64,000 nt of DNA from Nakazawaea peltata (lineage: Eukaryota; Ascomycota; Pichiomycetes; Alaninales; Pachysolenaceae): NCBI GenBank assembly GCA_001599355.1, contig BCGQ01000004.1:565249-629248 (forward strand), written 5' to 3'. Position 1 is the first letter of the stretch. The number at the start of each line of letters is the position of its first letter. A program made the position numbers and the translations under genes. The notes under the pieces are model-generated. The model did not search any database and was not told where the DNA came from. It saw only the letters and a program-made list of their open reading frames with translations. This document shows positions 1 to 9,529 of this stretch, piece after piece.

Positions 1-41
1 GTAAATCGACTAAGCCAGAATTGAAACCCACAAGAACCATA

Positions 42-593
42 ATGAGTGCCTCTACTATTTCCCCAACTTTAAAGCATGAATCTGGCGATGAAATTATGAC
101 CATTGCCGCCGGATGTTTCTGGGGTGTCGAACACATCTACAGAAAGCATTTTGCTGACAAACTCAGAGATCTTAAAGTTGGTTACGCCAATGGAGCTACT
201 CTGAACCCAACTTACACAGCTGTCAAGACTGGTACTACAGACCATGCTGAACTGTTACAAATCTCTTTTGACCCATCCAAGGTTACTTACCAAGAGTTGA
301 TCAAGTTCTTCTTTTTGATGCACGACCCAACCACTTTGAATTATCAGGGTCCAGACGTTGGAACTCAATATAGAAGTGCTATTTTCACCGCCTCAGATTC
401 TCAACTGGAGACTGCCAAGGCTGTATTTGAAGATATTCAAAAGAACTGGTATCCTAACCATAAGATTGTCACTGCTATTGAACCAATCAAGAACTTTTGG
501 GATGCCGAAGATTATCATCAATTGTATTTGATTAAGAACCCTACTGGATATGAATGTCCATCGCATTTCATCAGAACGACTCCTAAGATTTAA
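42..593 (+). CDS. MXR1: Peptide methionine-S-sulfoxide reductase (MsrA)
   Basis: This 183-aa enzyme reduces methionine-S-sulfoxide in proteins and free methionine, using thioredoxin, in the cytosol. The MsrA signature GCFWG is at residues 24-28 with catalytic Cys25. The family blocks YRKHF, KVGYANG, HDPTT, GPDVGTQYRS and AEDYHQLYL follow in order, and the length is normal for the family. Translation is open upstream to base 21 only through a TTG, so the ATG at 42 is taken as the start. The CTG at 252-254 (residue 71) lies in HAE-x-LQ, where relatives mostly have Ala, which fits CUG-Ala decoding. The promoter lies mostly outside the window. The next gene, ESA1, is on the same strand 267 bp downstream. 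Confidence 0.95.
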   Translation: MSASTISPTLKHESGDEIMTIAAGCFWGVEHIYRKHFADKLRDLKVGYANGATLNPTYTAVKTGTTDHAELLQISFDPSKVTYQELIKFFFLMHDPTTLNYQGPDVGTQYRSAIFTASDSQLETAKAVFEDIQKNWYPNHKIVTAIEPIKNFWDAEDYHQLYLIKNPTGYECPSHFIRTTPKI

Positions 594-652
594 TAAATGA
601 TAATATGAATATAGAAACTGTAAGAGTTAAGTGTCTGGGTACTGAGCTTACT

Positions 653-746
653 CAAATGCCTCTTTCACCTCGTCTCCATCCCCTCCGTGTCCATCCCCTT
701 CCCCCTCGTCTCTCCCTCTCCATCTGCCTCTCTCCTCCCATCCCCA
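653..746 (+). promoter_or_regulatory. C/T-rich tract upstream of ESA1
   Basis: Almost every base on the plus strand is C or T across this stretch. It ends just before the motif AAGTCGTGCACA (747-758) and about 100 bp before the ESA1 ATG. Similar sense-strand pyrimidine tracts precede several other genes here. It is probably a promoter or leader element; its function is inferred. Confidence 0.5.
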
Positions 747-860
747 AAGTCGTGCACAAAATACAAATCAAATTTTTTCCCTAAATTTCTCCTTTATCTC
801 AACCTTCAAACGGCGGTTAATCAAACCCTTCATAATCCGACCCATCTAATCCATCCCAAA

Positions 861-2204
861 ATGACTGATCACGGCGATGACGCTGTGCCAGTTAAGGTCC
901 CCGTGCCTGAAAAGTCCGACTCAGAACTTTTCAAGGTGGAAGACATCATAAATGGTGCCAAATGTTATGTAAATAAAGAAGACCAAGTGAGGCTCCTGGA
1001 GATCTTGTCTGTACACACCAAGAAAGGCCGTAAAGTGTTCTACGTGCACTATGAGGACTTCAACAAACGTTTAGATGAGTGGATAGAGCTTGATAGGATC
1101 GATTTCTTTAGACCCATCACGTATCCTAAGCCAGATGTCAGTAAGGATAATAAGAAGAAACAACAGAAGAAGAAAAAGACACTGGAATCTCTGTCGGCCA
1201 CACCGAAGCCAGAGGATGGTTCGGGTGATGTTATGGATTTGGATAATTTGAATGTCCAAGGTATTCAGACAGGTGTCACGAGGGAAGATGAGATCAAGAA
1301 ATTAAGAACTTCTGGGTCGATGAGTCAAAATAACAATTCACATGAAGTCTCAAGAGTTCGTAATTTAACAAGAGTTATTATGGGAGATGCCATTATTGAA
1401 CCATGGTATTTCTCTCCATATCCAGTGGAATTGACAGAGGAGGATGAAATATATATCGACGACTTCACCTTATCATATTTTGGATCCAAGAAACAGTTTG
1501 AGAGATTCAGAGCTAAATGTACATTAAGACATCCTCCAGGTAATGAAATATACAGAGATGAGAAAGTTTCATTCTTTGAAGTCGATGGACGTAAACAGAG
1601 AACATGGTGTAGAAATTTATGTCTATTTTCAAAGTTGTTCTTGGACCACAAAACATTATACTACGATGTCGATCCATTCTTATTTTACTGCATGACCACA
1701 AGAGATGAATTAGGTCATCATTTAGTGGGCTACTTCTCTAAAGAGAAAGAAAGTGCTGACAACTATAACGTTGCCTGTATTTTGACATTACCACAATATC
1801 AACGTCATGGTTATGGTAAATTGTTGATCCAATTTAGTTACGAATTATCAAAGAAAGAAAATAAAGTTGGATCCCCAGAAAAACCATTATCAGATTTGGG
1901 TTTATTATCTTATAGAGCATATTGGTCAGATATTTTAATCAAATTCTTGATGGAGAATGGAACAGAAACATCCATCGAAGAGATCAGTAATAAAACTGCT
2001 ATGACTACTACAGATATCCTTCATACGTTACAAACTATGAATATGTTAAGGTATTATAAAGGTCAGCATATCATCTGTTTGACAGAACAAGCCGAGCTGA
2101 AGTATGAAAAGATGCAAAAGAAACTGAAACATGTCTTGGATCCGAATAATTTAATATGGAAACCTCCGGTATTCACTGCCTCGCAGTTGAGATTCGGATG
2201 GTGA
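861..2204 (+). CDS. ESA1: MYST histone acetyltransferase, catalytic subunit of NuA4
   Basis: This 447-aa protein acetylates histones H4 and H2A in the nucleus as the catalytic subunit of NuA4/piccolo NuA4. An N-terminal chromo-barrel (about residues 20-85) is followed by a lysine-rich linker and [12 protein letters not shown]. Next come the MYST C2HC zinc finger ([13 protein letters not shown] onward) and the acetyl-CoA loop QYQRHGYGK. Catalytic Cys is at about 306 and Glu at about 340 ([10 protein letters not shown]). The C-terminus [15 protein letters not shown] is the family ending. The frame is open to 687, but the upstream part is a translated C/T-rich leader, so the ATG at 861 is chosen. 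CTG at 996-998 (residue 46) lies in RL-x-EIL, where S. cerevisiae Esa1 has Ala. It is convergent with the RRD gene, with 34 bp between stops. Confidence 0.97.
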   Translation: MTDHGDDAVPVKVPVPEKSDSELFKVEDIINGAKCYVNKEDQVRLLEILSVHTKKGRKVFYVHYEDFNKRLDEWIELDRIDFFRPITYPKPDVSKDNKKKQQKKKKTLESLSATPKPEDGSGDVMDLDNLNVQGIQTGVTREDEIKKLRTSGSMSQNNNSHEVSRVRNLTRVIMGDAIIEPWYFSPYPVELTEEDEIYIDDFTLSYFGSKKQFERFRAKCTLRHPPGNEIYRDEKVSFFEVDGRKQRTWCRNLCLFSKLFLDHKTLYYDVDPFLFYCMTTRDELGHHLVGYFSKEKESADNYNVACILTLPQYQRHGYGKLLIQFSYELSKKENKVGSPEKPLSDLGLLSYRAYWSDILIKFLMENGTETSIEEISNKTAMTTTDILHTLQTMNMLRYYKGQHIICLTEQAELKYEKMQKKLKHVLDPNNLIWKPPVFTASQLRFGW

Positions 2205-2238
2205 ATGTCGCTATGTATAATATGAATGAATTTTAATT

Positions 2239-3276
2239 TTAATCAAATGGTAATGGTTTAGCTTTTTGATGAGCTCCAAAAGCTGCCGGAACTTTGATCC
2301 CACAACAATCTCCAAAATGTTGATGAACAGGTTTCGTATCGTCGTAACTATCAGGAGCTTGTCCTACACCATCAGGAGCCTTAATTAATGATCCAAATAA
2401 GAAATGCTGAATAATTGGAAGCTTATTGAGAACTTCACCTTTGAACATCTTGAACATTCCTTCCTCCACTTTTCTCCAGGACTTAACAGCACTGATATCA
2501 TCAAGCATAGGTGAGTGCCATCTCAATGACTCGGTCTTCACACTATTAATAAAGAATATACATTCAAAATAGAAGTAATCCTTAGCAAATTCCTCCACTA
2601 CCTCGGCATTATGAATAGATTTAGGTTTCAAATATTCATGGTTGGAAAGTTGTGATGCTCCGAATAAAAATGGTAAGAAATGATAGTCATCCAATCCCCA
2701 TACTCCATGAGATCCCAGAGGTTCTAACCAATATTCGGTCTGAAGTGATCTCATGATCTTCATATACTTATTGAATACTTTTAAGACTAGGGCTTTATAA
2801 TCTGAATGATCGAAGATACCAAGTTTGGTCAAACATAATAAAAAGCAGATGAAATTCAATTCATGACCTGATCCATAATCAATTCTTGTCTTATTACCCC
2901 AACTTTCTTGTAAATATACCGAGATTTCCATCAGATCTTCCTCTTTTAACTGCTGGAAATTCAGTCTCAACAACCCTGGCAGTTGTTCACTTACTTGGTT
3001 GTAAAAGTCACGGAATTCGAATTTCCCGAATCTTGAGATCTCCTTGTCTTTAGTTACGGGATTCAGCCTGAAAATCGCAACGATTTCATCCATAACTTTC
3101 AAAAGTGATTCAACCTCATTACTAATTTGTACGTCTTGATCTGAGATTTTGGAGCCTTTGACGGAGCTGGCCAAATCGGTCACAAATGACACGATCTCAG
3201 AATATGTTTCGGATTCCTTCCATAATTCCATGTCATGATCTGATACGATCTTCCTACTAGGCATTGTAAACGACAT
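2239..3276 (-). CDS. RRD2: PTPA-family peptidyl-prolyl isomerase, PP2A activator (Rrd1/Rrd2 type)
   Basis: This 345-aa phosphotyrosyl phosphatase activator is a prolyl isomerase that helps assemble and activate PP2A-type phosphatases. Family blocks are RIDYGSGHEL (about 131-140), SHGVWGLDDYHFLPF (about 189 on) and FGDCCGIKVP near the C-terminus. The conserved EPAGSHGVWGLDD core has a CTG codon (2716-2718) at the invariant Ala, one of the strongest single indications of CUG-Ala decoding in this window. The ATG at 3276 starts the protein. Length is closer to Rrd2 than to the longer Rrd1, but the paralogue assignment is uncertain. The 430 bp upstream are rich in G and A on the plus strand, so pyrimidine-rich on the gene's own strand. 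Confidence 0.9.
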   Translation of the reverse strand: MSFTMPSRKIVSDHDMELWKESETYSEIVSFVTDLASSVKGSKISDQDVQISNEVESLLKVMDEIVAIFRLNPVTKDKEISRFGKFEFRDFYNQVSEQLPGLLRLNFQQLKEEDLMEISVYLQESWGNKTRIDYGSGHELNFICFLLCLTKLGIFDHSDYKALVLKVFNKYMKIMRSLQTEYWLEPLGSHGVWGLDDYHFLPFLFGASQLSNHEYLKPKSIHNAEVVEEFAKDYFYFECIFFINSVKTESLRWHSPMLDDISAVKSWRKVEEGMFKMFKGEVLNKLPIIQHFLFGSLIKAPDGVGQAPDSYDDTKPVHQHFGDCCGIKVPAAFGAHQKAKPLPFD

Positions 3277-3706
3277 GGTGAGTTGACTGTGATTGCCACT
3301 GTAGTGAAGGAAGAAATTGGGTGATCTGGAGGAAAAAATAGGCTGAATAGGGAGAGGTGAGCGAGGTTTGAAGGGAAAATGGGCGGAAGGTGGGTGGACA
3401 AAGCTGGCGGACCCTGGAAGGAAAATGAGCGGACTGTGTGGAGAAGGAAGATCTGGTGGACTTTGCCAAGGCGGGCCTTGCCTAAGTCGACGCTCTCTTG
3501 GCAGGCCCAGCTAGTCCCATCTAACTTCAACCGGCAAATCAACATTTACACATCTACAATCTACACATCTACTCATTCACACCCTACACCCCTACACTTA
3601 ATAATGCTTAATGTAATAAATTAACGAATAAATAATCTCAACTAATATATGATAAATCAGGTCATGAAACAAACGGTATAAATGCAAATATCCAAACCAA
3701 ACACTC
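3277..3706. other. Intergenic region: RRD promoter and Pet20-like 3' flank
   Basis: Both flanking genes read leftward, so this holds the RRD promoter and the end of the Pet20-like gene. The plus strand is purine-rich at about 3310-3460 (C/T-rich for RRD) and carries GCGGAC/GCGGAA repeats. Short open frames here have no family features. No RNA gene is recognised. Confidence 0.5.
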
Positions 3707-4447
3707 CTAGTCTTTACGGCCTCCCCTCTTCTTGTATTGAAGCTTTCTTCTTCCTCTGAATCTCTTACTTTCAACAATATTAGGTAATCCCTTATGACTA
3801 TCAGTTGAAAGAAGATCTTCTTCTTTGGCCAGTTCCAACTTTGACTCATATAACTCTCTCTCATATTGCTCTTTCTTCAAATCTTCCTCTCTCAAAGATT
3901 TATGTGAATGGTCAAACCTTGTGCTAGTCTGTCTTTCGATATCTTCAACCGTATTATTACTCATCATATCTGGACTACCAAATGTCTCCTTCAAGTCATC
4001 GATGAAGTCTAAGTTGTCATCGATCTCAAAGAAAACAAGTGCTCCAGTGTTCGAACCTGGTTTACCAAACCCTTGTTGTAACCTGGAAGGTGGTTTTGGT
4101 CCAGCAGGCAAAATAGGTAACGTCATCGGTCTATATCCGCTGAAGAAATGATCAAGTAAAATGTCTTTAGGGTTCAAATTATAGGTAGATGGCACTTTAG
4201 GTAAAGAACTGAATCCCTTCTTTTGAATAACTTCCTCACTGCGTACCACCTTGCCAGCATCACTCTTCATTTTTTCCTCATCACTCTTTTTGCTCTCGTT
4301 TAAAACGGTATTATTAGCGCCGTTGGCCTTCATCTTAACCAAGACCGGATTCATACTATTAAGGTTCAAATTCTTCTTAGATGAAGACTGCATTCTTCTT
4401 TGAGTCATATTAAGCCCTTTTAAGAGCCCATTTCTACCTCCAAACAT
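3707..4447 (-). CDS. Pet20/Sue1-like protein, probably mitochondrial
   Basis: This 246-aa basic protein starts MFGGRNGLLKGLNMTQRRMQ, which is rich in basic and hydroxylated residues without acidic residues and fits a mitochondrial presequence. The middle has YNLNPKDILLDHFFSGYRP, resembling the SGYRP block of the fungal Pet20 family. S. cerevisiae Pet20 and Sue1 belong to that family and are tied to respiration and turnover of unstable cytochrome c. The C-terminal third is charged and probably helical (LREEDLKKEQYERELYESK), ending in a basic tail (RGRRKLQYKKRGGRKD). The match rests on one short motif recalled from memory, so the family is only moderately supported. The ATG at 4447 is the first Met. 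Confidence 0.55.
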   Translation of the reverse strand: MFGGRNGLLKGLNMTQRRMQSSSKKNLNLNSMNPVLVKMKANGANNTVLNESKKSDEEKMKSDAGKVVRSEEVIQKKGFSSLPKVPSTYNLNPKDILLDHFFSGYRPMTLPILPAGPKPPSRLQQGFGKPGSNTGALVFFEIDDNLDFIDDLKETFGSPDMMSNNTVEDIERQTSTRFDHSHKSLREEDLKKEQYERELYESKLELAKEEDLLSTDSHKGLPNIVESKRFRGRRKLQYKKRGGRKD

Positions 4448-4727
4448 CTTTGATGAATCTCTAATTTATCCCTTACGTCCATGTTTATAATTTAAATTAC
4501 TCATGGCGCTTTGATTTTTTTTGCCTTTTTTTGATGAGCAGGCGATTACTTTAAATGGAAATTGGGGGTACACGACTATTTGGAGGGGTTATCCCTAAAA
4601 TGGTAATGGTGTGGGGGAGGGGTGAGACAGGAGGGGTGATCACAGGGGGGTGGACGTCATAGCACCATAGTCAGAACACAAACTCTCTAGAGACAACTAC
4701 ATTAGAGTCAAATATATATATCGTTTA

Positions 4728-6362
4728 TTACTTTCTCAGATTTACAATCACTTTAGCTAATTCAAGTCCCTTCTCTTCTTCATATCTTCTAGTAAGCATT
4801 TGTATAGAGACAGGAGCTCCCTTCAAAAGATCAAGATTATAATATTTATGATTAGTCTCGTCTCTTGGATTTTGAGGTTGGTAATCCCAAATGTTGACAT
4901 CCACAGAATCATCAACTGTCGACACAGGAATAATCACTGAAGTATAATCAACAATATTGACCCACCTGGTATACGTTGAAGGAGAAGTCTTCGGTTTCAT
5001 CAGTTCAAAAGAAGTTGAACCCCAAGCAGGACATATAATTGCATCGACTCGTTTACCACATTTGGTCAATTTACTCGTCTCTCCCCAATACTTGTCATAT
5101 TTCTGTTGACATTCATACTTTTTGAGAGCTATTTCAAAGTACTCAGTACAAGAAATTACTTCACCTTTAGTAGGAATCACATCTTTATAAGAATCGGTTA
5201 ATGGTTCTCCAGATTTCAGAATCTCTTTCTTGAATGACAGGGACAGTTCCGAAGAATAAAATCCCAAAATGACATCCAAAATGGACTGATGATCTTGAGG
5301 TTCAAGCTCAACTACTTCGTGCCCCAGCAGGATTAACAGACTACTCACTTCCTCCAAAGCTCTTGTAATTGGAGGATGAGGTTGAACAATGCCATCCCAT
5401 TTCAAAACTCCGAAAACAATAGGCTCTTCTGACTTAGGCAAGACTTCTCTCTTCCAAGGAATAGGCAATGTTCTTGCATCATAATCCCAAGCTTCGGCTC
5501 CTACTAAGATTTTACAAACCAATTCAATATCACCCAAGTCTTGACCTAAAGCTCCAATTACACTGAGAAGACCAACAGATCCAGAACCTAAATCACTACA
5601 ATTTCTAGCTGGGATTCTACCTGTGGTTGGTCTAATTGAGTAAATTCCATTGAAAGCTGCCGGATTACGCAATGATCCTCCAATATCACTTCCAATTCCA
5701 ATTATTGATCCCCTTGCAGCGATCAATGAAGCCTCTCCTCCTGAAGATCCGCCTGAAGCCAATTTCCGGTTGATAGCATTGTAAGTGTATCCACAAAGAT
5801 TGGAAGTTGTCTCGTAAGACATCATCCCCATTGGAACAGTGGTTTTAACGTAGAAAATGGCACCATTGGCCCTCAAGATCTTAACTACATCCGATTCCTC
5901 TTCACTGGTAATGAAATGGCCGAGTCTACCAATGAAACCCTGACAAGACTCCAATCCTTCGACGTTAAACTGATCCTTGAGTGATACGGGAATCCCATGC
6001 AAAGGTCCAACTAACTCTCCCGTCTTCTCGTAATACTCATCTTGTTCTTTGGCCGTTGCAAATGCATTGTCAAAGCAAATCTCAGACAAACAATTGGTCA
6101 ATTGATGGACCATGCTGGCTCTTTTACAAAAAGCTTTAGTGATCTCCAACAGAGTCAACTCTCTCAGTCTTATCTTCTCTTGTAATTGTGGTATAGTCAA
6201 GTACACAATCAGGACCTCTTCTTTAGGCAAAACCTTATCCAAATAAATCAAAGCATTAGGCTCTTCCTCAGCAGCAGGGACACTCTCCAAGACCCATTCT
6301 TTAGGAATGAGTTTATAGAGAGATTCTCTCTTTTCTTTAGCTCTCACTTCCCAATCTGACAT
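4728..6362 (-). CDS. Amidase-signature-family amidase (Amd2/acetamidase-like)
   Basis: This 544-aa cytosolic amidase would hydrolyse a small amide to acid and ammonia. The amidase-signature triad is visible: Lys129 in VSLKDQFNVEG, cis-Ser207 in SGGSSGGE and nucleophile Ser230 in GSDIGGSLRNPA. The N-terminus (ESLYKLIPKEW) and HQLTNCLSEICFD resemble fungal general amidases such as S. cerevisiae Amd2 and Aspergillus AmdS; the substrate cannot be told. The frame is open ten codons further only through a TTG, so the ATG at 6362 is chosen. Only 144 bp separate it from the stop of CAC2. That gap contains GATAAG (6448-6453), a site for nitrogen-responsive GATA factors, which suits an amide-using enzyme. 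Confidence 0.9.
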   Translation of the reverse strand: MSDWEVRAKEKRESLYKLIPKEWVLESVPAAEEEPNALIYLDKVLPKEEVLIVYLTIPQLQEKIRLRELTLLEITKAFCKRASMVHQLTNCLSEICFDNAFATAKEQDEYYEKTGELVGPLHGIPVSLKDQFNVEGLESCQGFIGRLGHFITSEEESDVVKILRANGAIFYVKTTVPMGMMSYETTSNLCGYTYNAINRKLASGGSSGGEASLIAARGSIIGIGSDIGGSLRNPAAFNGIYSIRPTTGRIPARNCSDLGSGSVGLLSVIGALGQDLGDIELVCKILVGAEAWDYDARTLPIPWKREVLPKSEEPIVFGVLKWDGIVQPHPPITRALEEVSSLLILLGHEVVELEPQDHQSILDVILGFYSSELSLSFKKEILKSGEPLTDSYKDVIPTKGEVISCTEYFEIALKKYECQQKYDKYWGETSKLTKCGKRVDAIICPAWGSTSFELMKPKTSPSTYTRWVNIVDYTSVIIPVSTVDDSVDVNIWDYQPQNPRDETNHKYYNLDLLKGAPVSIQMLTRRYEEEKGLELAKVIVNLRK

Positions 6363-6436
6363 TATCTTGCTTAATCGCTTAATAATACTCAACTTTAAGT
6401 TTTCACCTCATCTTTAAGTTTCTCCGAGGCTCTCGT

Positions 6437-6474
6437 TTATCGGCATAGATAAGCCTAAAAATTACCGTTTTAGG
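6437..6474 (-). promoter_or_regulatory. GATA sites and CCTAAAA/TTTTAGG inverted repeat in amidase promoter
   Basis: The 144-bp space before the amidase holds GATAAG (6448-6453) and a GATAAA on the other strand (6436-6441). A 7-bp inverted repeat CCTAAAA/TTTTAGG (6454-6460 and 6468-6474) sits around a 7-nt centre. GATA sites are targets of Gln3/Gat1-type factors in nitrogen repression. The hairpin could also serve 3'-end formation of CAC2. Function is inferred. Confidence 0.4.
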
Positions 6475-6506
6475 AAATAGATAGCGGAAATGTTATTTAT
6501 AAGTAT

Positions 6507-8303
6507 TTATTGAGAGGTGATAGGGGCCGGAGGGTCATATTTCTCAAACTCATCAGTGAAGTTGACAGAAGAGCAGAACCCATCTGTAGAACTGATAATT
6601 AAGGTTTGACCATCTGCGGACCATGCCAAATCAGTCAAAGTCGAGTAGTGCAAATTCGAAATGTACGATAATGGCTTGACAGACTCGGTATCGTAGATGA
6701 TAATGGAGTCCTGGGTCGCCACGGCAAATACCATTCTGTATGGGAGCTTGAAGAATGGTTTATTTATGCCGGTTCCAGTTGCTGGTCTGATAGTAGGCAG
6801 TTGTGATTCTTTTGGTGGTACCTCCTTGAGACCTTCGTCTACCTTGAGCTTTTTGGATGGGGTTCCACTGGTGGAGTTTGGACCTTTTTTCAATTTATAT
6901 AAAATAGGACTGAATCTGATCACAATAGAAGGTTTTTTCAACCCTGGAAGATGAGCAATTGGAGCTCTATTCAATCCAGATCTCGAATATATGTAAACAG
7001 TGTTAGTGAAGTTGTCTGTAGTGTTATCGGTAGACAATTTGAATACTCCGGAAGGTGTAAGAAGTAAGCTTCCATCTGGAGAGAAAGTAAGTCTTCTGAA
7101 GAACGATTGTAAAGTCTCGCTGTGATATATTTGCCACGTCTTCATCGATGGAGGTTCCATAGGTCTGATGGCAGGAAGAGGTGTATTATGTCTGGAAGGA
7201 GACATCATAGCTGACGGTTTCAATTCTCCTGTGTTTGCAGGGGTTGTTGAACGAGGTGGCACCGTTGTAGCTGGTGCAGGTGCCGTTGATGTTGATACAG
7301 CTGTAGATGTAGAGGAAGTAGAGGCTGAGCGAGCATTTCCAGGACCCAGGAGTGAAGCATGGGCCAAATTAGGGGAAGGTGATTGATGACGATTGGTAAA
7401 GACACTAGAAGTAGTAGATCCATTTGAAGAACTTGACAATTTTCTCTTATGTGATGTAGGAGGGTTCATAGCAGTAATATTGGATGTGGTCAAAGGTGTG
7501 ACAGATATAACATTGGTAGGCAGATTCCTCTCCAGTTGAGAAGAATTAGGAGTACTTGGGCTCATACTTATAGATTCAGGGAACTCTGACAGTTTCATGC
7601 GAGGAGAGTGGGGCACTCTTCCAACCGGTAACTCGGCTCTCTCAATCTTGTAAAAAACTGTAGGCAGCAAAATCAATTCTCCATTTACTTCACTTTGGTT
7701 CAATTTGTAGATATTGACGGTTCTATCCAGAGATTGAGTAGCAATGAACTCATTCTTAGGGTCCCAAGCAACTCCTTGAACGTAATGAGAGTGACCCAGG
7801 ATCTGTTTCAACTGTTGTCCACTGATCACGTCATAAATTCTAGTAATATTGTCCATAGATCCAGTTAAGATCTTCTTGGAATCAGGAGACCAAGCCAAAT
7901 CGTAAATTTCCGAGTTGGAAGAACGACATGCGTGTTTTAAGATCCAACTCTCCTTAGCATCAGGATCATCATTAGCAAATTCCTTAACAATATGATCTGA
8001 TAATTGCCATATAAAAATAGTTCCATCGTCACCAGCAGTAGCAAGCAAGTCTCCTTTTGGACTGAATCTCACAACATTGACAGCTTGAGTATGCTTCGCC
8101 AATGTACAAAGGTATTCAACGCCCTTGATACTGCGATCCTCACCATAATTCAACTTCCAAATTCTCACGTTATTATCACCTCCACCAGTAGCTAAGCGCT
8201 CGGAATTCTCGCCCTCTCTTTTCAGCGGTTGGAAATCTACACTGTATACGGGATAATTCTCGTCGTGCCAATGCACAGTGATCGTTGAAGCGTGAATGGC
8301 CAT
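6507..8303 (-). CDS. CAC2: CAF-1 chromatin assembly factor, p60/WD40 subunit
   Basis: This 598-aa nuclear protein is the WD40 subunit of CAF-1, which deposits H3-H4 behind the replication fork. It opens MAIHASTITVHWHDENYPVY, with the family's start (an early HWH and YPVYSVDF). WD repeats follow (GGGDNNVRIW, GDDGTIFIWQ, GSMDNITRIYD, SLDRTVNIYK). A long Ser/Thr/Pro insertion at about 230-380 precedes the last blades (FFRRLTFSPDGSLLLTPSG, VFAVATQDSIIIYD, LAWSADGQTLIISSTDG). That layout is typical of Cac2/CHAF1B. The ATG at 8303 is the first codon. An MCB element ACGCGT (8381-8386) 78 bp upstream fits G1/S expression. Confidence 0.93.
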   Translation of the reverse strand: MAIHASTITVHWHDENYPVYSVDFQPLKREGENSERLATGGGDNNVRIWKLNYGEDRSIKGVEYLCTLAKHTQAVNVVRFSPKGDLLATAGDDGTIFIWQLSDHIVKEFANDDPDAKESWILKHACRSSNSEIYDLAWSPDSKKILTGSMDNITRIYDVISGQQLKQILGHSHYVQGVAWDPKNEFIATQSLDRTVNIYKLNQSEVNGELILLPTVFYKIERAELPVGRVPHSPRMKLSEFPESISMSPSTPNSSQLERNLPTNVISVTPLTTSNITAMNPPTSHKRKLSSSSNGSTTSSVFTNRHQSPSPNLAHASLLGPGNARSASTSSTSTAVSTSTAPAPATTVPPRSTTPANTGELKPSAMMSPSRHNTPLPAIRPMEPPSMKTWQIYHSETLQSFFRRLTFSPDGSLLLTPSGVFKLSTDNTTDNFTNTVYIYSRSGLNRAPIAHLPGLKKPSIVIRFSPILYKLKKGPNSTSGTPSKKLKVDEGLKEVPPKESQLPTIRPATGTGINKPFFKLPYRMVFAVATQDSIIIYDTESVKPLSYISNLHYSTLTDLAWSADGQTLIISSTDGFCSSVNFTDEFEKYDPPAPITSQ

Positions 8304-8380
8304 GTCTAACAGGATTGATTTGTCTAACCGCCGTTACAATTCAATTTGAAAAGATGATTAATTTTTTTACTATGGAAAAG

Positions 8381-8386
8381 ACGCGT
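8381..8386. promoter_or_regulatory. MCB element (ACGCGT) upstream of CAC2
   Basis: A perfect MluI cell-cycle box lies 78 bp before the CAC2 start, in the space that only CAC2 can use as promoter because the next gene ends there. MBF binds this site in S. cerevisiae to drive G1/S genes, including chromatin assembly genes. Confidence 0.6.
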
Positions 8387-8568
8387 TTGATGATCTGTTG
8401 AGCGGAATACGAATATTGTAAAGGGGTGGGAGGGGGTGGTGAAGTCACGTGCAATATTGGATGCTTATTGGTAGAGAAGGATTAATGTTGTTTATAAAAT
8501 ATATAGTAAATTGAATGCAATGCTTAGGGTGACAGCTCGTGTGATGATTAGTCCATGCCCAGCCAATC

Positions 8569-9351
8569 CTATCTAGACCCCTTCTTACGCTGTACTATCT
8601 CATACTGATACCCGCAGTTAGATATCTCAAATTTATACATCACTTTAGGATCATCACTCTTATTATTCAGATCGATCCACAGCCGCACTAATTCCAACTC
8701 AGTCTCCAGATCCACATAAGAATATTGCGGGGTCACCGCAATAAGATTGTACCTAAACCGAGGTCTCATCTGCATGAAAAAGCGACGGAAAAAACGAATT
8801 TGCTCAATCCGGTCATCGTATAGTACAAATTCTCTGATAGAGGAATAGTGATCGATGAAATCACTGAATACTTGTACCTTGTAGTGAGCAGTGTTAACTT
8901 TGTCAAGATGAGGTCTTTTCAATATCACTGCATCAAAATGTAATCCTTTACAATTCAAAAATTCATTCACAAGCTCCTTGAAGAATCGTTCTTTCCTTCC
9001 TGTCACAAGTAAAGTTAATACCTGTGGGTTCTCTATAGATTTATGGGCCAGTTGGACTATTTTATCAACCCATAACGATTCCCATTTGTCTCCTAATTTC
9101 TCGATCTTGTAGCCTTTCCCACATTCTTTCAAGAAACACGTTTCAGTCCACCATGATGATCCATTGATCGAGGCATGTTTAAGCCGTTCCTGACTCTTCT
9201 TCTCCCACAACTGTTCACTAGGCAAAGGTGACCTAAATAGTGTGTTATCAAAGTCATATACATGTATCAGAGTGATCAGTTTAGGCATAGGTCGTACTGT
9301 CCCATCACCACAACTCCATTTTTCTATCGGATGGACCCGTTTTTCGTTCAT
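8569..9351 (-). CDS. HAD-superfamily 'Swiss Army Knife RNA repair-like' protein
   Basis: This 260-aa protein has the HAD phosphatase motif I VYDFDNTLF (Asp33, Asp35) and a motif-II-like block LLVTGRKERFF. It also has SSWWTETCFL and FVLYDDRIEQIRFF (an acidic motif III/IV). That pattern matches the fungal HAD domain annotated as Swiss Army Knife RNA repair-like (HAD_SAK). The biochemical role of the fungal family is not established to my knowledge. The frame extends eleven codons upstream only to a GTG, so the ATG at 9351 is chosen. It is divergent from TRM732, sharing a 178-bp promoter with RRPE-like and PAC-like motifs, which hints at co-expression with RNA-modification genes. Confidence 0.7.
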   Translation of the reverse strand: MNEKRVHPIEKWSCGDGTVRPMPKLITLIHVYDFDNTLFRSPLPSEQLWEKKSQERLKHASINGSSWWTETCFLKECGKGYKIEKLGDKWESLWVDKIVQLAHKSIENPQVLTLLVTGRKERFFKELVNEFLNCKGLHFDAVILKRPHLDKVNTAHYKVQVFSDFIDHYSSIREFVLYDDRIEQIRFFRRFFMQMRPRFRYNLIAVTPQYSYVDLETELELVRLWIDLNNKSDDPKVMYKFEISNCGYQYEIVQRKKGSR

Positions 9352-9455
9352 TTCACTCCTATTCAATCCAGGTATTTCTTCCACCTTTTCAGTAAACTTC
9401 CCCTTCTTAAGTCTTCCCCTAACAAAATTATCCCTCTTTATAACGGCTGGTAAAA

Positions 9456-9494
9456 AAAAATTTTCCAGGCCTCGAGATTTTTCAAGCTCATCTC
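9456..9494. promoter_or_regulatory. RRPE-like and PAC-like motifs in the divergent HAD/TRM732 promoter
   Basis: AAAAATTTT (9456-9464) matches the RRPE core, and CTCATCTC (9487-9494) is one base from the PAC core CTCATCGC. In yeasts the RRPE/PAC pair marks ribosome-biogenesis and RNA-processing promoters. A role here is inferred from motif and neighbours. Confidence 0.35.
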
Positions 9495-9529
9495 ATGGCT
9501 TAAGATTTCGAGAAGAGGTGTAGACAGAG

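Noticed and set aside
687-860. N-terminal extension of ESA1
   Set aside because: It translates a C/T-rich leader into Ser/Pro-rich sequence; homologues start near the ATG at 861.
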